Below are positions 1 to 7,549 of a DNA stretch of 15,980 nucleotides, piece after piece; the first letter of the stretch is position 1; every line of letters begins with the position of its first letter. The translations under genes and the position numbers were made by a program. The notes under the pieces were generated by a model that did not search any database, was not told the origin of the DNA, and worked only from the letters and a program-made list of their open reading frames with translations. Source of the DNA: F1-20-MAGs119 sp964556145 (lineage in GTDB: Bacteria; Actinomycetota; Acidimicrobiia; Acidimicrobiales; Ilumatobacteraceae); NCBI GenBank assembly GCA_964556145.1, contig CAZKVD010000037.1:1-15980 (forward strand), given 5' to 3'.

Positions 1-712
1 CGAGACCGATGGCAACGAGATCGTTGACCTTCGACAGGATGTTCCAACCCTTGCCCTCTTCGCCGATCAACTTGGCCGGGGTGTTGTTGAAGTCGAGCTT
101 GGCCTGCTTGCGCGTCTGGTCCATGGTCGACAACTGCGTGCGGCTGAGGCCGGCTGCGTCGCCTTCGACGGCGAAGAGGCTGACGCCCTTGCCCGTGCGT
201 GCGGCAACGAGGATGAGCGAAGCAACATGGCCGTCGATGACGAACGACTTGGTGCCCGAGAGCTTCCAGTCGGAACCCGAACCCGAAGCGGTCATCTGGA
301 TGCCGGCTTCGTCCCACTTGCCCGACGGCTCGGCGGTTGCGGGCGTGGCGATCGTGGTTCCCGCGGCGATGCCGGGGAGGTAGGCCTTCTTCGCTGCATC
401 GTCGCCGCTGTGCAGCAACGTGTTGGCGGCAAGCACGACGGTTGCGAAGTACGGGGCGCACAGAAGAGCGCGGCCCATCTCTTCGAGAACGACGCCGAGC
501 TCGACGTACGAGTAGCCCGAGCCACCGAACTCTTCGGGGATGTGCAGGCCCTGCAGGCCCATCTGCTCACCCATCTGGCTCCAGACCGCGGCGTCATAGC
601 CCTGGTCGGTTTCCATCTGGTGGCGCACGGCCTCTTCGGACGACTTGGCCTCGAGGAAGGCCCTGACTGTCTTGCGGAGCTCTTCCTGCTCCTCACTGAA
701 TGCAAAGTTCAT
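1..712 (-). CDS. Acyl-CoA dehydrogenase, N-terminal part (cut by window edge)
   Basis: The reading frame opens with ATG at 712-710 and stays open for 237 codons to the left edge, so the C-terminal part is missing. The protein starts MNFAFSEEQEELRKTVRAFL, the usual N-terminal helix of acyl-CoA dehydrogenases. It continues with the family's helical segment (GLHIPEEFGGSGYSYVE, about residues 56-72), then the beta-domain stretch ATAEPSGKWD and the GTKSFVIDGHVAS segment near residues 153-165. Enzymes of this family use FAD to introduce an alpha-beta double bond into an acyl-CoA. The catalytic glutamate lies in the missing part and cannot be checked. An AAGGA Shine-Dalgarno (complement of 720-724) sits 7 bases before the ATG, so unlike several neighbours it appears to have a normal leader. 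The gene is divergent from the toxin-antitoxin pair. Substrate is not predictable from this portion. Confidence 0.93.
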   Translation of the reverse strand, partial: MNFAFSEEQEELRKTVRAFLEAKSSEEAVRHQMETDQGYDAAVWSQMGEQMGLQGLHIPEEFGGSGYSYVELGVVLEEMGRALLCAPYFATVVLAANTLLHSGDDAAKKAYLPGIAAGTTIATPATAEPSGKWDEAGIQMTASGSGSDWKLSGTKSFVIDGHVASLILVAARTGKGVSLFAVEGDAAGLSRTQLSTMDQTRKQAKLDFNNTPAKLIGEEGKGWNILSKVNDLVAIGL

Positions 713-754
713 ATCTCCATCCTTGTGCCGTAGCAATACATCCCGCAAGGCAAT

Positions 755-776
755 GTGTGTACGCATGTGTACACAC
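755..776. promoter_or_regulatory. Perfect inverted repeat, candidate operator
   Basis: GTGTGTAC at 755-762 is mirrored exactly by GTACACAC at 769-776 with a 6-base spacer. It lies in the 93-base divergent gap between the acyl-CoA dehydrogenase and the antitoxin gene. Its right arm falls where the -35 of the antitoxin promoter would be. Antitoxins of type II systems usually bind palindromes in their own promoter, so autoregulation is the simplest reading. A regulator acting on the dehydrogenase is an alternative. Binding itself is inferred. Confidence 0.5.
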
Positions 777-793
777 TTCTGACCGACCGCGGC

Positions 794-805
794 TAACCTG
801 CCCCC
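794..805 (+). promoter_or_regulatory. -10-like element of the toxin-antitoxin operon, leaderless
   Basis: TAACCT at 794-799 fits the TANNNT -10 pattern and ends 6 bases before the ATG at 806. No Shine-Dalgarno sequence is visible between them, so transcription would start at or next to the ATG. No strong -35 hexamer is seen; its expected place overlaps the inverted repeat at 755-776. Confidence 0.45.
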
Positions 806-1111
806 ATGGCCGCCCAGCCGTCCCCTCGCGGTATCACCCGCCTCGGAACCCGCGAGCTGCGGGCCAACCTCGCCACGGCCCTTCGTCGGGCGGCGGCGGG
901 TGAGCGCATGGTCGTCACTGACGCGGGACGCCCCATCGCGCAGTTGGGCCCGGTCGATGCGCCTGCCGGTACCACGATCGAAGAGTTGGTTGTCCGCGGC
1001 TTGGTGGTCGCTCCGCGGCGGCGGGCCCGCGACGCCGCAACGACCATTGCATCCCCGATCGATCTCTACAGCGGCCTGCGGCCCGACCAGATCGTGCGGG
1101 ACCTGCGATGA
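806..1111 (+). CDS. vapB: Phd/YefM-family antitoxin (VapB-like)
   Basis: This 101-residue protein has the prevent-host-death fold signature at residues 13-50: LGTRELRANLATALRRAAAG followed by the strand ERMVVTDAGRPIAQLGP. That N-terminal part normally dimerises and binds DNA. The C-terminal tail, with IDLYSGLRPDQIVRDLR at about 85-101, resembles the flexible segment by which such antitoxins wrap and inhibit their toxin. The stop codon overlaps the ATG of the PIN-domain toxin (ATGA at 1108-1111), so the two are translationally coupled. By family knowledge the complex represses its own promoter, and a perfect palindrome lies just upstream. The specific name VapB rests on the PIN partner; Phd-type antitoxins pair with several toxin families. 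Confidence 0.9.
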   Translation: MAAQPSPRGITRLGTRELRANLATALRRAAAGERMVVTDAGRPIAQLGPVDAPAGTTIEELVVRGLVVAPRRRARDAATTIASPIDLYSGLRPDQIVRDLR

Positions 1112-1527
1112 CGCTGGTACTCGACACCACGGCGCTGCTCGCCCTGCACATTTCCTGCGCGCAGCGTCAGGTTGTGGTTGATGCGATGCACGACGACCCC
1201 ACGTGGTGCGCATCGGCCATGGCCCTGGCCGAGTGCCTCGCGGGCATCGACCGCTTGACCGAGGAACCGGTTCTCCGCGACGAGCTCGAGGACTCGTTGC
1301 GTCGTACGTGGGACTACATCCACGTCGTGCCCGTCGATCAACGGTGCATCGACGAGGCGTCCCTCATTTCGCGGGCCCAGCCCGTGACGCTCGGGTCGGC
1401 GCTGCACCTCGCTGCCGTGCAGCGCCTGCCCGGGCCCATTTCGCTCGTCACCTTCGACCCGGGACAGATCACGGTCGCACTCGGGATGAACTCCGACGGC
1501 CGTAACGTGAACGTCATCTCCGCCTGA
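1108..1527 (+). CDS. vapC: PIN-domain toxin (VapC-like), one acidic site changed
   Basis: The 139-residue protein has the layout and size of a VapC ribonuclease. D6 in LVLDTTALL and E42 in ALAECLAG match the first two metal-binding acids, and D117 in LVTFDPGQ matches the last. The third acidic position, normally the D of a D-A-L-H-L-A-A motif, is S97 here (LGSALHLAAV). VapC enzymes cleave RNA, often tRNA, using Mg2+ or Mn2+ held by these acids, so the change could lower or alter activity. It overlaps the antitoxin gene by 4 bases. The frame is otherwise intact with no stop or shift. Family assignment is secure; activity is not. Confidence 0.88.
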   Translation: MTLVLDTTALLALHISCAQRQVVVDAMHDDPTWCASAMALAECLAGIDRLTEEPVLRDELEDSLRRTWDYIHVVPVDQRCIDEASLISRAQPVTLGSALHLAAVQRLPGPISLVTFDPGQITVALGMNSDGRNVNVISA

Positions 1528-1536
1528 TGCGTGTGT

Positions 1537-1548
1537 GAGAATCGCAGC
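1537..1548 (+). promoter_or_regulatory. -10-like element before the MBL hydrolase, leaderless
   Basis: GAGAAT at 1537-1542 lies 6 bases before the GTG at 1549, the same geometry as the other leaderless-type starts in this window. The hydrolase may therefore be transcribed separately from the toxin-antitoxin pair, which ends at 1527. It also favours 1549 over the GTG at 1531 as the start. Confidence 0.4.
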
Positions 1549-2169
1549 GTGAACTCGCCTGTTCTCCACTGGTCGAATGCCGACGTCGAGGTTCACAAGA
1601 TCGTGGTCGGCCCGTTCGACAACAACGTGTTCGTTGTGCGGTGCCGCGCCACCGGAGATGCAGTTCTCATCGACGCGGCAAACGAGCACGAACAATTGCT
1701 CGAGATGTGTCGTGCGCTCGGCGTGCGACGGGTGCTCGAAACCCACGGGCACTGGGACCACATCCAGGCCGTGCCCGCAATGCGGGAGGCGGGATACGAA
1801 GTCGGCGTCTCGGCCCTCGACGCACCGCGCCTCGCCGACGTTGGTTACGACGTCTTCATCGACGACAAGGAAGTCATCGAAGTCGGGCGCCTGCGTTTCC
1901 ACACGATCCACAATCCGGGCCACACCGAGGGCTCCATCTCGTTCAGGGTGGCCGACACACCGCTGCTCTTCACCGGCGACACCCTGTTTCCGGGTGGTCC
2001 GGGTAACGCAACGTTCGAGGGCGGCGACTTTGCCACCATCATCGATTCGATCGACAACAAACTCTTCACGTTTCCCGCGGACACCATCGTGCTGCCGGGC
2101 CACGGCCTCGACACAACGATCGGCGCCGAACGTCCGCACCTCGCCGAATGGGTCGAGCGCGGTTGGTGA
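1549..2169 (+). CDS. Metallo-beta-lactamase-fold hydrolase (glyoxalase II-like)
   Basis: From GTG at 1549 the protein has 206 residues. The metal site is complete: H66-x-H68-x-D70-H71 in THGHWDH, H125 in NPGHTEG, D144 in FTGDTLF and H185 in LPGHG. This set binds two metal ions in the glyoxalase II/RNase Z superfamily and the proteins typically hydrolyse thioesters or esters in the cytoplasm. The length fits the short single-domain members, such as YcbL-like thiolesterases, rather than full glyoxalase II with its C-terminal helical domain. A GTG at 1531 would add six residues (MCENRS) with no family resemblance. The downstream membrane-protein gene may begin with a GTG that overlaps this stop (GTGA at 2166-2169). 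Fold and metal binding are confident; the substrate is unknown. Confidence 0.9.
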   Translation: MNSPVLHWSNADVEVHKIVVGPFDNNVFVVRCRATGDAVLIDAANEHEQLLEMCRALGVRRVLETHGHWDHIQAVPAMREAGYEVGVSALDAPRLADVGYDVFIDDKEVIEVGRLRFHTIHNPGHTEGSISFRVADTPLLFTGDTLFPGGPGNATFEGGDFATIIDSIDNKLFTFPADTIVLPGHGLDTTIGAERPHLAEWVERGW

Positions 2170-3914
2170 ACCCGCACGCCACGATGCCCAAAAAACTCGT
2201 TCATCGTCTCGTTGCCGCACTCGGCGGCGTTTGCATCGCCGTCCTCGCGTGGGCGACCTTCGCATCGCGCGGTGCGTCGGTTCGACCCGACGAACTCGGC
2301 TTCCTTCTGAACGGCTGGGTTCTCACGGGCCACAACGAGATCCTTCTCGGGGCCGACTTCCGCTCGTTCTACACGGCCGGTTACGGGTTCATCACCGCAG
2401 TCACCGCGATGATCGGCCGCGGAATCGATGCCCAGTACCGACTGTCGCTGTTGGCGAACGTCGGCCTCGTCGTCGCAACCGCGGCAGCCCTGGCGCACTT
2501 CGCATTCCGTCATCTCGCGGTCTCTCGACGCAGTTCGCGAACCCTCGCCGTCATCGTTGCAATCACACCGGCCGTTGCAGCGAACTCCCTCTTCGCGTGG
2601 TCCGAGACACTGAACCGATTCCTCTTCGTCGCCGTTGCACTGCTCGCCTACGAACACGTCGCGCGACCACGCCTGTCGACATCCGTCGGACTCGGCGTCT
2701 CGGCTTCGTTCATGGTGATCGCCCACGGTCGCTTCACACTCTTGCCGGCACTTGCCGTTGTGTTGCTGTTGATCGTCGCCGTGTACGGACCGCGCACCCG
2801 CGATGCAGTCACCGTCGCAATCATCGGTGTCGTGACTGCAGTCGTGTCGTACTGGGTCTTCACGCGCATCAACGTGTCGCTTCGCCGCGAGCTGTACCCC
2901 GCTGCCACCGGCAAGGAAGGCCGAATGGTCGACAAGTTCACCAACCTGTCGAACCTGCCCAGCCTCGGCCGATCCGCAACCGGCCAGTTGTGGTACGTCC
3001 TTGCGACGTCGTTCGGCCTCGCTGCCGTCGGGCTTGCCGTCAACGTTCGATCCGCCTTGATCGGCCTGCGTAGGCCGCGAAATCTCCGGTGGCTGGCGCC
3101 CACTTTCGTCTTCGCTTCGGCAGGCAGTGTGGCGTTCGCCTCGGCACTGCAGTTGCTTCGCGTCATTCGGCCCGACCACCTCGTGTACGGCCGCTACCTC
3201 GAGGCGGTGTCACCGCTGTTCGTGATGCTCGGCCTGTGTGCGATCACTTCGGGGTCGGGCTTTGCGCGCCGCGCATGGTTCGGCGGCATCGCAGCCACGG
3301 TTGTGTGCGCGGGAATCCTCGCTGCAGCTGCGGGCCGCGACGAACTTCGCGCGATGACCGCGGCAAACGAATTCTTCGCGATCCCGAATGCGATCGCACT
3401 CGACTGGGCCCTGAAACTCACGAAGCCCGCCGGCTATCTGTCGCTCACGCTGGCGTTCTGTCTGATCGGACTCGTTCTCGCGTTCGTCGCAAAGCGCAGC
3501 ACGACGATCTTTCTCGCCGTGCTGGCCGTCATTTCGATCGGCTTCACAACCTTCACGGCGGCGCGCACCGTGGTCCCCTACCGCGACTACTTCGACCAGA
3601 TGACCCTCGACAACGAAGTGAAGAAGGTCGTCACCACCGATCGTCGTGCGACGACGATCCTCTTCGACTCGGGTGGCCTCGGTGGTCAGATCTTCTTCGA
3701 CTACCGCTATCTCCTCCACCCGATCCAGGTCGACCGCGCCGACGTGCTGTGGGTCGACCGGGCTCCGCTGCGTTGCGTCATCGGTGCCGAGGGCCGTCCG
3801 CCCGAAGACACCGGTTGGGAAATCGTCGCGCGCGAGAACAAAGCCGCCTCGCGCGGCAAGCAGGTGCGCGGAAACATCGTTCTCTGGATGCGCACGGGAG
3901 TAGATTCGTGCTGA
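2166..3914 (+). CDS. Multi-spanning membrane protein, probable GT-C glycosyltransferase
   Basis: The protein has 582 residues from GTG 2166, or 576 from ATG 2184. About 12-13 hydrophobic segments fill the first ~470 residues, and a ~110-residue soluble tail follows, starting near VVPYRDYFDQM. Just after the first membrane segment it carries RPDELGFLLNGW; an acidic DE pair in the first extracytoplasmic loop is the usual catalytic signature of GT-C enzymes, which take sugars from polyprenyl-phosphate donors. The gene ends one base before a GT2 enzyme of the type that makes such donors, which supports a donor-user pairing. The soluble tail (around ILFDSGGLGGQIFFDYRYL) was not recognised. I infer transfer of a lipid-linked sugar onto a glycan or protein outside the membrane. 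It could instead be a polymerase- or ligase-like membrane protein. The GTG start overlaps the previous stop (GTGA). Confidence 0.75.
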   Translation: MNPHATMPKKLVHRLVAALGGVCIAVLAWATFASRGASVRPDELGFLLNGWVLTGHNEILLGADFRSFYTAGYGFITAVTAMIGRGIDAQYRLSLLANVGLVVATAAALAHFAFRHLAVSRRSSRTLAVIVAITPAVAANSLFAWSETLNRFLFVAVALLAYEHVARPRLSTSVGLGVSASFMVIAHGRFTLLPALAVVLLLIVAVYGPRTRDAVTVAIIGVVTAVVSYWVFTRINVSLRRELYPAATGKEGRMVDKFTNLSNLPSLGRSATGQLWYVLATSFGLAAVGLAVNVRSALIGLRRPRNLRWLAPTFVFASAGSVAFASALQLLRVIRPDHLVYGRYLEAVSPLFVMLGLCAITSGSGFARRAWFGGIAATVVCAGILAAAAGRDELRAMTAANEFFAIPNAIALDWALKLTKPAGYLSLTLAFCLIGLVLAFVAKRSTTIFLAVLAVISIGFTTFTAARTVVPYRDYFDQMTLDNEVKKVVTTDRRATTILFDSGGLGGQIFFDYRYLLHPIQVDRADVLWVDRAPLRCVIGAEGRPPEDTGWEIVARENKAASRGKQVRGNIVLWMRTGVDSC

Positions 3915-3915
3915 C

Positions 3916-4818
3916 ATGAGCCCCTCAGAGAACCTCTGCGACGTCAGCGTGGTCCTTCCGATCTACAACGAACGGGGACACCTGCGCGAAGAGATCTCGA
4001 GGATCCAAAAGGCGCTCGACGATTCGAAGTACAGCTACGAAATCATCGTCATCGACGACGGCTCGAACGACGGCTCGGAACGCGATCTCGAGTCCATCGA
4101 CGGAATTCGCCTCATCCGCCACCCGGTCAACAAGGGTTCGGGCGCCGCCAGGCGTACGGGCACCAACGCCGCCGTTGGTCGCGTGGTTGTGTGGACCGAC
4201 GTCGACATGACCTACCCGAACGACGAGATTCCCTGGCTGGTCGACCAGATGCAGGGCTACGACCACGTCGTCGGCGCACGCCGCACGGAAGAGGGCACCC
4301 TCAAGCTGTTCCGCAAGCCGGCGAAGTGGTTCATCCGCAAACTCGCCAGCTATCTCACCGAAACCGACATCAAAGATCTCAACTCCGGACTTCGCGCGTT
4401 CCGCCGCGATGTTGCCGTGCAGTACACGCATCACCTTCCGAACGGCTTTTCGTGCGTCACCACGCTCACCATGTCGTTCCTCGCCAACGGCTACAGCGTT
4501 GGCTACGTTCCCATCGAGTACTTCCCCCGCGCGGGACAATCGAAGTTCCATTGGTGGCGTGACACCAAGCGCTACCTGCTTCAGGTCATCCGCATGACGC
4601 TCTCGTACAACCCGCTCAAGGTGTTCCTACCCCTCGGTGGTTTGTTGTTCGCCCTTGCGGTTGTGAAGCTCGGCTTCGATTGGTCGAGCCGCGACTTCCG
4701 GCTCTCCACCAACACGCTCCTCATTTTCTTTGCGGCCCTGCAGGTGACGACCCTCGGTCTCCTCGCCGACCTTGTCGTGCGCGCCACGCGCCGTCGCCTC
4801 GACGTCGACCCCGTCTGA
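3916..4818 (+). CDS. Family 2 glycosyltransferase, polyprenyl-phosphate type (DPM1/GtrB-like)
   Basis: This 300-residue protein has a GT-A domain at about 8-230 and two C-terminal membrane helices (about 235-251 and 266-288). SVVLPIYNE opens the nucleotide-binding fold, followed by the IDDGSNDGS loop (46-54) and the metal-binding D95-V-D97 in WTDVDMTYP. DLNSGLRAF at 154-162 and the GYVPIEYFPRAGQSKF segment are hallmarks of enzymes that move a sugar from a nucleotide donor to dolichyl- or undecaprenyl-phosphate on the inner face of the membrane. The start lies one base after the previous stop, so the two are likely co-transcribed. TAGATT at 3901-3906 could be an internal -10, but its 9-base spacing is weaker than elsewhere. 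The sugar is not predictable. Confidence 0.92.
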   Translation: MSPSENLCDVSVVLPIYNERGHLREEISRIQKALDDSKYSYEIIVIDDGSNDGSERDLESIDGIRLIRHPVNKGSGAARRTGTNAAVGRVVVWTDVDMTYPNDEIPWLVDQMQGYDHVVGARRTEEGTLKLFRKPAKWFIRKLASYLTETDIKDLNSGLRAFRRDVAVQYTHHLPNGFSCVTTLTMSFLANGYSVGYVPIEYFPRAGQSKFHWWRDTKRYLLQVIRMTLSYNPLKVFLPLGGLLFALAVVKLGFDWSSRDFRLSTNTLLIFFAALQVTTLGLLADLVVRATRRRLDVDPV

Positions 4819-4829
4819 CGGCGGAGACG

Positions 4830-6611
4830 ATGCACGGCCTCCTCGCTTACTCGGGCCCCAACCCGGCCTCCGCCCGACGGGTCATCGACTCGCTCGGCGA
4901 CACCCACTCATCGATCGCCGCGTCGGCCGACGGCAACACCCTCGTCGCAACGCTGGGTTCGGGAACCGTCTCGCGTCTGGTCATCAACGACACCGGCGCC
5001 GTCGCCTTCTTCGGATCAGCGGCAGCCGGCTGTGCCTCGCAACCCGGCACGCTTCTCGACGGCGATCCGGACGATGTCGTGGCCGTCGCCATCGGCGCCG
5101 ATGACCGTCTCGTCGCGGCCGCGGGTCGTGGCAGTCATCGTCTCTTCGTTCACCACGACGCCAACGGCGGAACCTGGGTGTCGAGTTCGCTCCACGCACT
5201 GCGTCGTGCGGTGCCGACGCTTGTCATCGACCGCTCGTACGAAGACTTTCTCCTTGGTTTCGGCTTCGTTCCCGATCCACATTCGATGTACCGGAACGTT
5301 CGGGTCGTCAAGGCCGGCACCCGCGTGTCGCCCACCGTCAACGACTCGACTCCCGACAACGTTGCGCCTGTGACCTATGCGGCAAATTCCTCGACGAATC
5401 GCGACGCCATCATCGACTCACTCCACGACGCACTCGTCGAAACCATCGTCGAACAAGCCGGCAACCACCGCCGTCATGCCGTGCTTCTCGGGGGCTTCGA
5501 CTCGGCCCTGGTGGCCGCCGTTCTGGTGGGCCTTGGCCACGAGGTCGAGACCTACACGTTCCGTTTCGCCGACCCGACCTACGTCCAGCGCAACGTCGAC
5601 TCGTTCACGTCGCACCTCGGCATACGCCACCACTGGGTCGATTTCGATTCGTCGGTGATCGCAGCGAACCTCCGCGGCTTTGCGGGCACGTTCACACAGC
5701 CCGGCTCGCAACCGCACTATCAAATCCACACCCTCCACGCCGCTCGACGCATTGCGGCCGATGGCCACCAACACATCTTCACCGGCGACGGCTGCGATGC
5801 AATCTTCCTCGGCTACCCCACCGTCAGTCGCCGTGCCGCCATTTCCGCGGCGACGAAGCGCATGCCCACGCCCGTCACACGCATGGCAATCGGCGCATTG
5901 TCGATCGGTGCCGTCGAACGCCGTCTCGGCCATGTTGCACGCATGGCCCGCGGCACCCTGAACAACAGGCTCCTCGACGAGGTCGTCGGCGCACACCTGC
6001 CGACGCAGGTGTTCGATGCAGCCGCGCTCTCCCGGCTGCGCACTTCGTTGCCCCCCGAGCAGGCCGAGGACGTGCTTGCGATTCGCACGCGCCTTGCTGC
6101 GGGCCTCGACAAGCTGAACCGCACGCAGTTGGCCTTCAATGGCAACGGCCTGAATGGACAGAGCAAGGTCAAAGTCGATGGTTCCGTTGCCGCAACGGGT
6201 GTCGCACAGGCAAGTCCGTTCATGCACTCGCGCCTGCGCACGTTCGTGTCGGGTATTCCGTTCGAGTTCCTGCGATCGCAAGGCTCGTCGGCATCGTCGG
6301 CCGGAAAGGAAATCCTCGTCGACATGGTGCGTCGACGCGGGCTGTTGCCCGACGTCATCATCGACCAGCCCAAACAATCACCCAGCGATTCGCCCGTCGA
6401 TGGTTGGTACATGAACGAACTACGCGACGAGATCCTGTCGCAGCTTGCCGATCTCCCCTTCGACTGGAACCGGCGTTACGTCAACGGTCTGCTGGCACCG
6501 AAGGCCGCCGAGTCCTGGTACCGCAACAAGGTGTCGCTCAGTCACCACACGATGCAGGTCATCGGTCTTCTCACCTCGTACGCATCGTTCAACCGGTCAC
6601 CCGACCGATGA
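4830..6611 (+). CDS. Asparagine-synthetase-like protein with altered active sites
   Basis: From ATG 4830 (GGAG just upstream) the protein has 593 residues, close to AsnB size. The N-terminal half (1-~195) follows the class II glutamine amidotransferase order, including LHALRRAVP and a segment resembling the usual tail of that domain (FLLGFGFVPDPHSMYRNVRV). However, it begins Met-His instead of Met-Cys, so the glutaminase nucleophile is absent. The C-terminal half has the PP-loop position at 220-226 as LGGFDSA, where AsnB has SGGLDSS, and TGDGCDAIFLGY at 318-329 in place of the usual GEGGDE-type motif. By family knowledge such proteins activate a carboxylate with ATP and add nitrogen. Here free ammonia or another amine, or a lost activity, is possible. 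It sits between glycan genes and its stop overlaps the next start (ATGA), pointing to a role in glycan modification. An ATG-like start 50 codons upstream lies inside the GT2 gene and gives an unrelated basic peptide. Confidence 0.82.
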   Translation: MHGLLAYSGPNPASARRVIDSLGDTHSSIAASADGNTLVATLGSGTVSRLVINDTGAVAFFGSAAAGCASQPGTLLDGDPDDVVAVAIGADDRLVAAAGRGSHRLFVHHDANGGTWVSSSLHALRRAVPTLVIDRSYEDFLLGFGFVPDPHSMYRNVRVVKAGTRVSPTVNDSTPDNVAPVTYAANSSTNRDAIIDSLHDALVETIVEQAGNHRRHAVLLGGFDSALVAAVLVGLGHEVETYTFRFADPTYVQRNVDSFTSHLGIRHHWVDFDSSVIAANLRGFAGTFTQPGSQPHYQIHTLHAARRIAADGHQHIFTGDGCDAIFLGYPTVSRRAAISAATKRMPTPVTRMAIGALSIGAVERRLGHVARMARGTLNNRLLDEVVGAHLPTQVFDAAALSRLRTSLPPEQAEDVLAIRTRLAAGLDKLNRTQLAFNGNGLNGQSKVKVDGSVAATGVAQASPFMHSRLRTFVSGIPFEFLRSQGSSASSAGKEILVDMVRRRGLLPDVIIDQPKQSPSDSPVDGWYMNELRDEILSQLADLPFDWNRRYVNGLLAPKAAESWYRNKVSLSHHTMQVIGLLTSYASFNRSPDR

Positions 6612-7549
6612 AGAAGCTGCTGCGCTGGGTGGTCACGGCCGCCATCGTGGCAGTACTGGTGATTCTCGTCTGGCAGCGGCGCGACGACCTGCGCCCTCTG
6701 TGGGACGATCCGTCGTGGGATCTCGCGCTCATCGCGCTGTTGATCGTCGTCGGCCACTTCCTGAATTCATCCGAGTTCTGGGTGGTGTACCGCGCAACGG
6801 GTGTGAAGGTCGGCTTCTTCGAGAACTGGATGGTGTTCACCGCGGGACTGCTGGGCAACCTGCTGCCCGGACAAGTCGGCACGATCTACAAGTTCCGCTA
6901 CATGAACACGGTGCACGCGGTCCCGTACGCCAAAAGCGGCAGCAACTACGCCGCGAACCTCGTCATCAGTCTCGGATCGTCGGCCATCGTCGGTGTGGTC
7001 GGTGTAGTCGCGTACGCAGCGGGCGGAGGCGACTTCGCATGGGTCGTCTTCGCTGTGTTCATTGCCCTTGGGCTCGCCTGCACCGCACTCTTGCGTTTCC
7101 CGCTGCCGGACTGGTCATTGCTACGCGGCAAACCGGCCAAGTTCGCAGCGTCGTTCAACGAAGGCTGGAAGGAAATCCAGCGCACACCACGAACCTCCCT
7201 GCAGGTGGTCGTCATTGACGTCGTGAAATACGCACTCACCGCGTGGCGCTTTCAGTTGGCGTTCGGCCTTCTCGGGGTCGACGAGTCGTTCTGGTTCTTT
7301 CTCGTCGTTGCACCGGCTGCGGCGATTGCCGGCATCATCGCCTTCACTCCGGGCGCCCTCGGCTTTCGTGAACTCTTCGTCACCACGGCTGCTGTCGCAA
7401 TGGGTTCCAGTCTCGACAATGGCCTGCTTGCCGCGACGACCGACCGCGGCGTGATGCTGGCATCGGCAATCGTGCTGGGTGTTGCCGGCTATGCCTACAC
7501 CGTGCCGCGCTTGCGGCGCGCGAGCACGACCCAGCCGACACCGAACTGA
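6608..7549 (+). CDS. UPF0104/AglD-type integral membrane protein (flippase-like)
   Basis: The 313-residue protein has about eight hydrophobic segments. It carries both short conserved stretches of the lysylphosphatidylglycerol-synthetase transmembrane family: NLLPGQVG at 84-91 and TPGALGFRE at 247-255. Members without the catalytic C-terminal domain are common in polysaccharide and glycolipid loci, and are widely annotated as flippase-like, although the transport role is proven for few. The ATG overlaps the AsnB-like stop (ATGA at 6608-6611), so the four genes from 2166 onward are probably one transcript. Its last 55 bases overlap the end of the gene on the other strand at 7495. In this context I infer movement of a lipid-linked sugar or attachment of glycan at the membrane. 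Confidence 0.85.
   Translation: MKKLLRWVVTAAIVAVLVILVWQRRDDLRPLWDDPSWDLALIALLIVVGHFLNSSEFWVVYRATGVKVGFFENWMVFTAGLLGNLLPGQVGTIYKFRYMNTVHAVPYAKSGSNYAANLVISLGSSAIVGVVGVVAYAAGGGDFAWVVFAVFIALGLACTALLRFPLPDWSLLRGKPAKFAASFNEGWKEIQRTPRTSLQVVVIDVVKYALTAWRFQLAFGLLGVDESFWFFLVVAPAAAIAGIIAFTPGALGFRELFVTTAAVAMGSSLDNGLLAATTDRGVMLASAIVLGVAGYAYTVPRLRRASTTQPTPN

Noticed and set aside
1066..2265. Long minus-strand open frame (399 codons) over the toxin and MBL hydrolase genes
   Set aside because: It is rich in Arg, Val, Asp and His with no family motif and lies opposite two well-supported genes; it is a GC-driven shadow frame.
1577..3073. Plus-strand frame of 498 codons
   Set aside because: Very Arg/Ser/Thr-rich, out of frame with the MBL hydrolase and the membrane protein, both of which have clear motifs.
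1845..3179. Minus-strand frame of 444 codons
   Set aside because: Its composition is Asp/Gly/Arg/Cys-rich with no domain and it is opposite the GT-C-like membrane protein.
4680..4829. Upstream extension of the AsnB-like frame by 50 codons
   Set aside because: It lies inside the GT2 gene, encodes a Pro/Arg-rich peptide, and the ATG at 4830 has GGAG upstream and fits the family N-terminus.
5418..6377. Minus-strand frame of 319 codons opposite the AsnB-like gene
   Set aside because: No recognisable motif; the plus strand carries a full two-domain protein.
7504..7517. Hairpin GCCGC-GCTT-GCGGC as a terminator for the convergent units
   Set aside because: The stem is only 5 bases, no U-tract follows on either strand, and it is within coding sequence of both genes.
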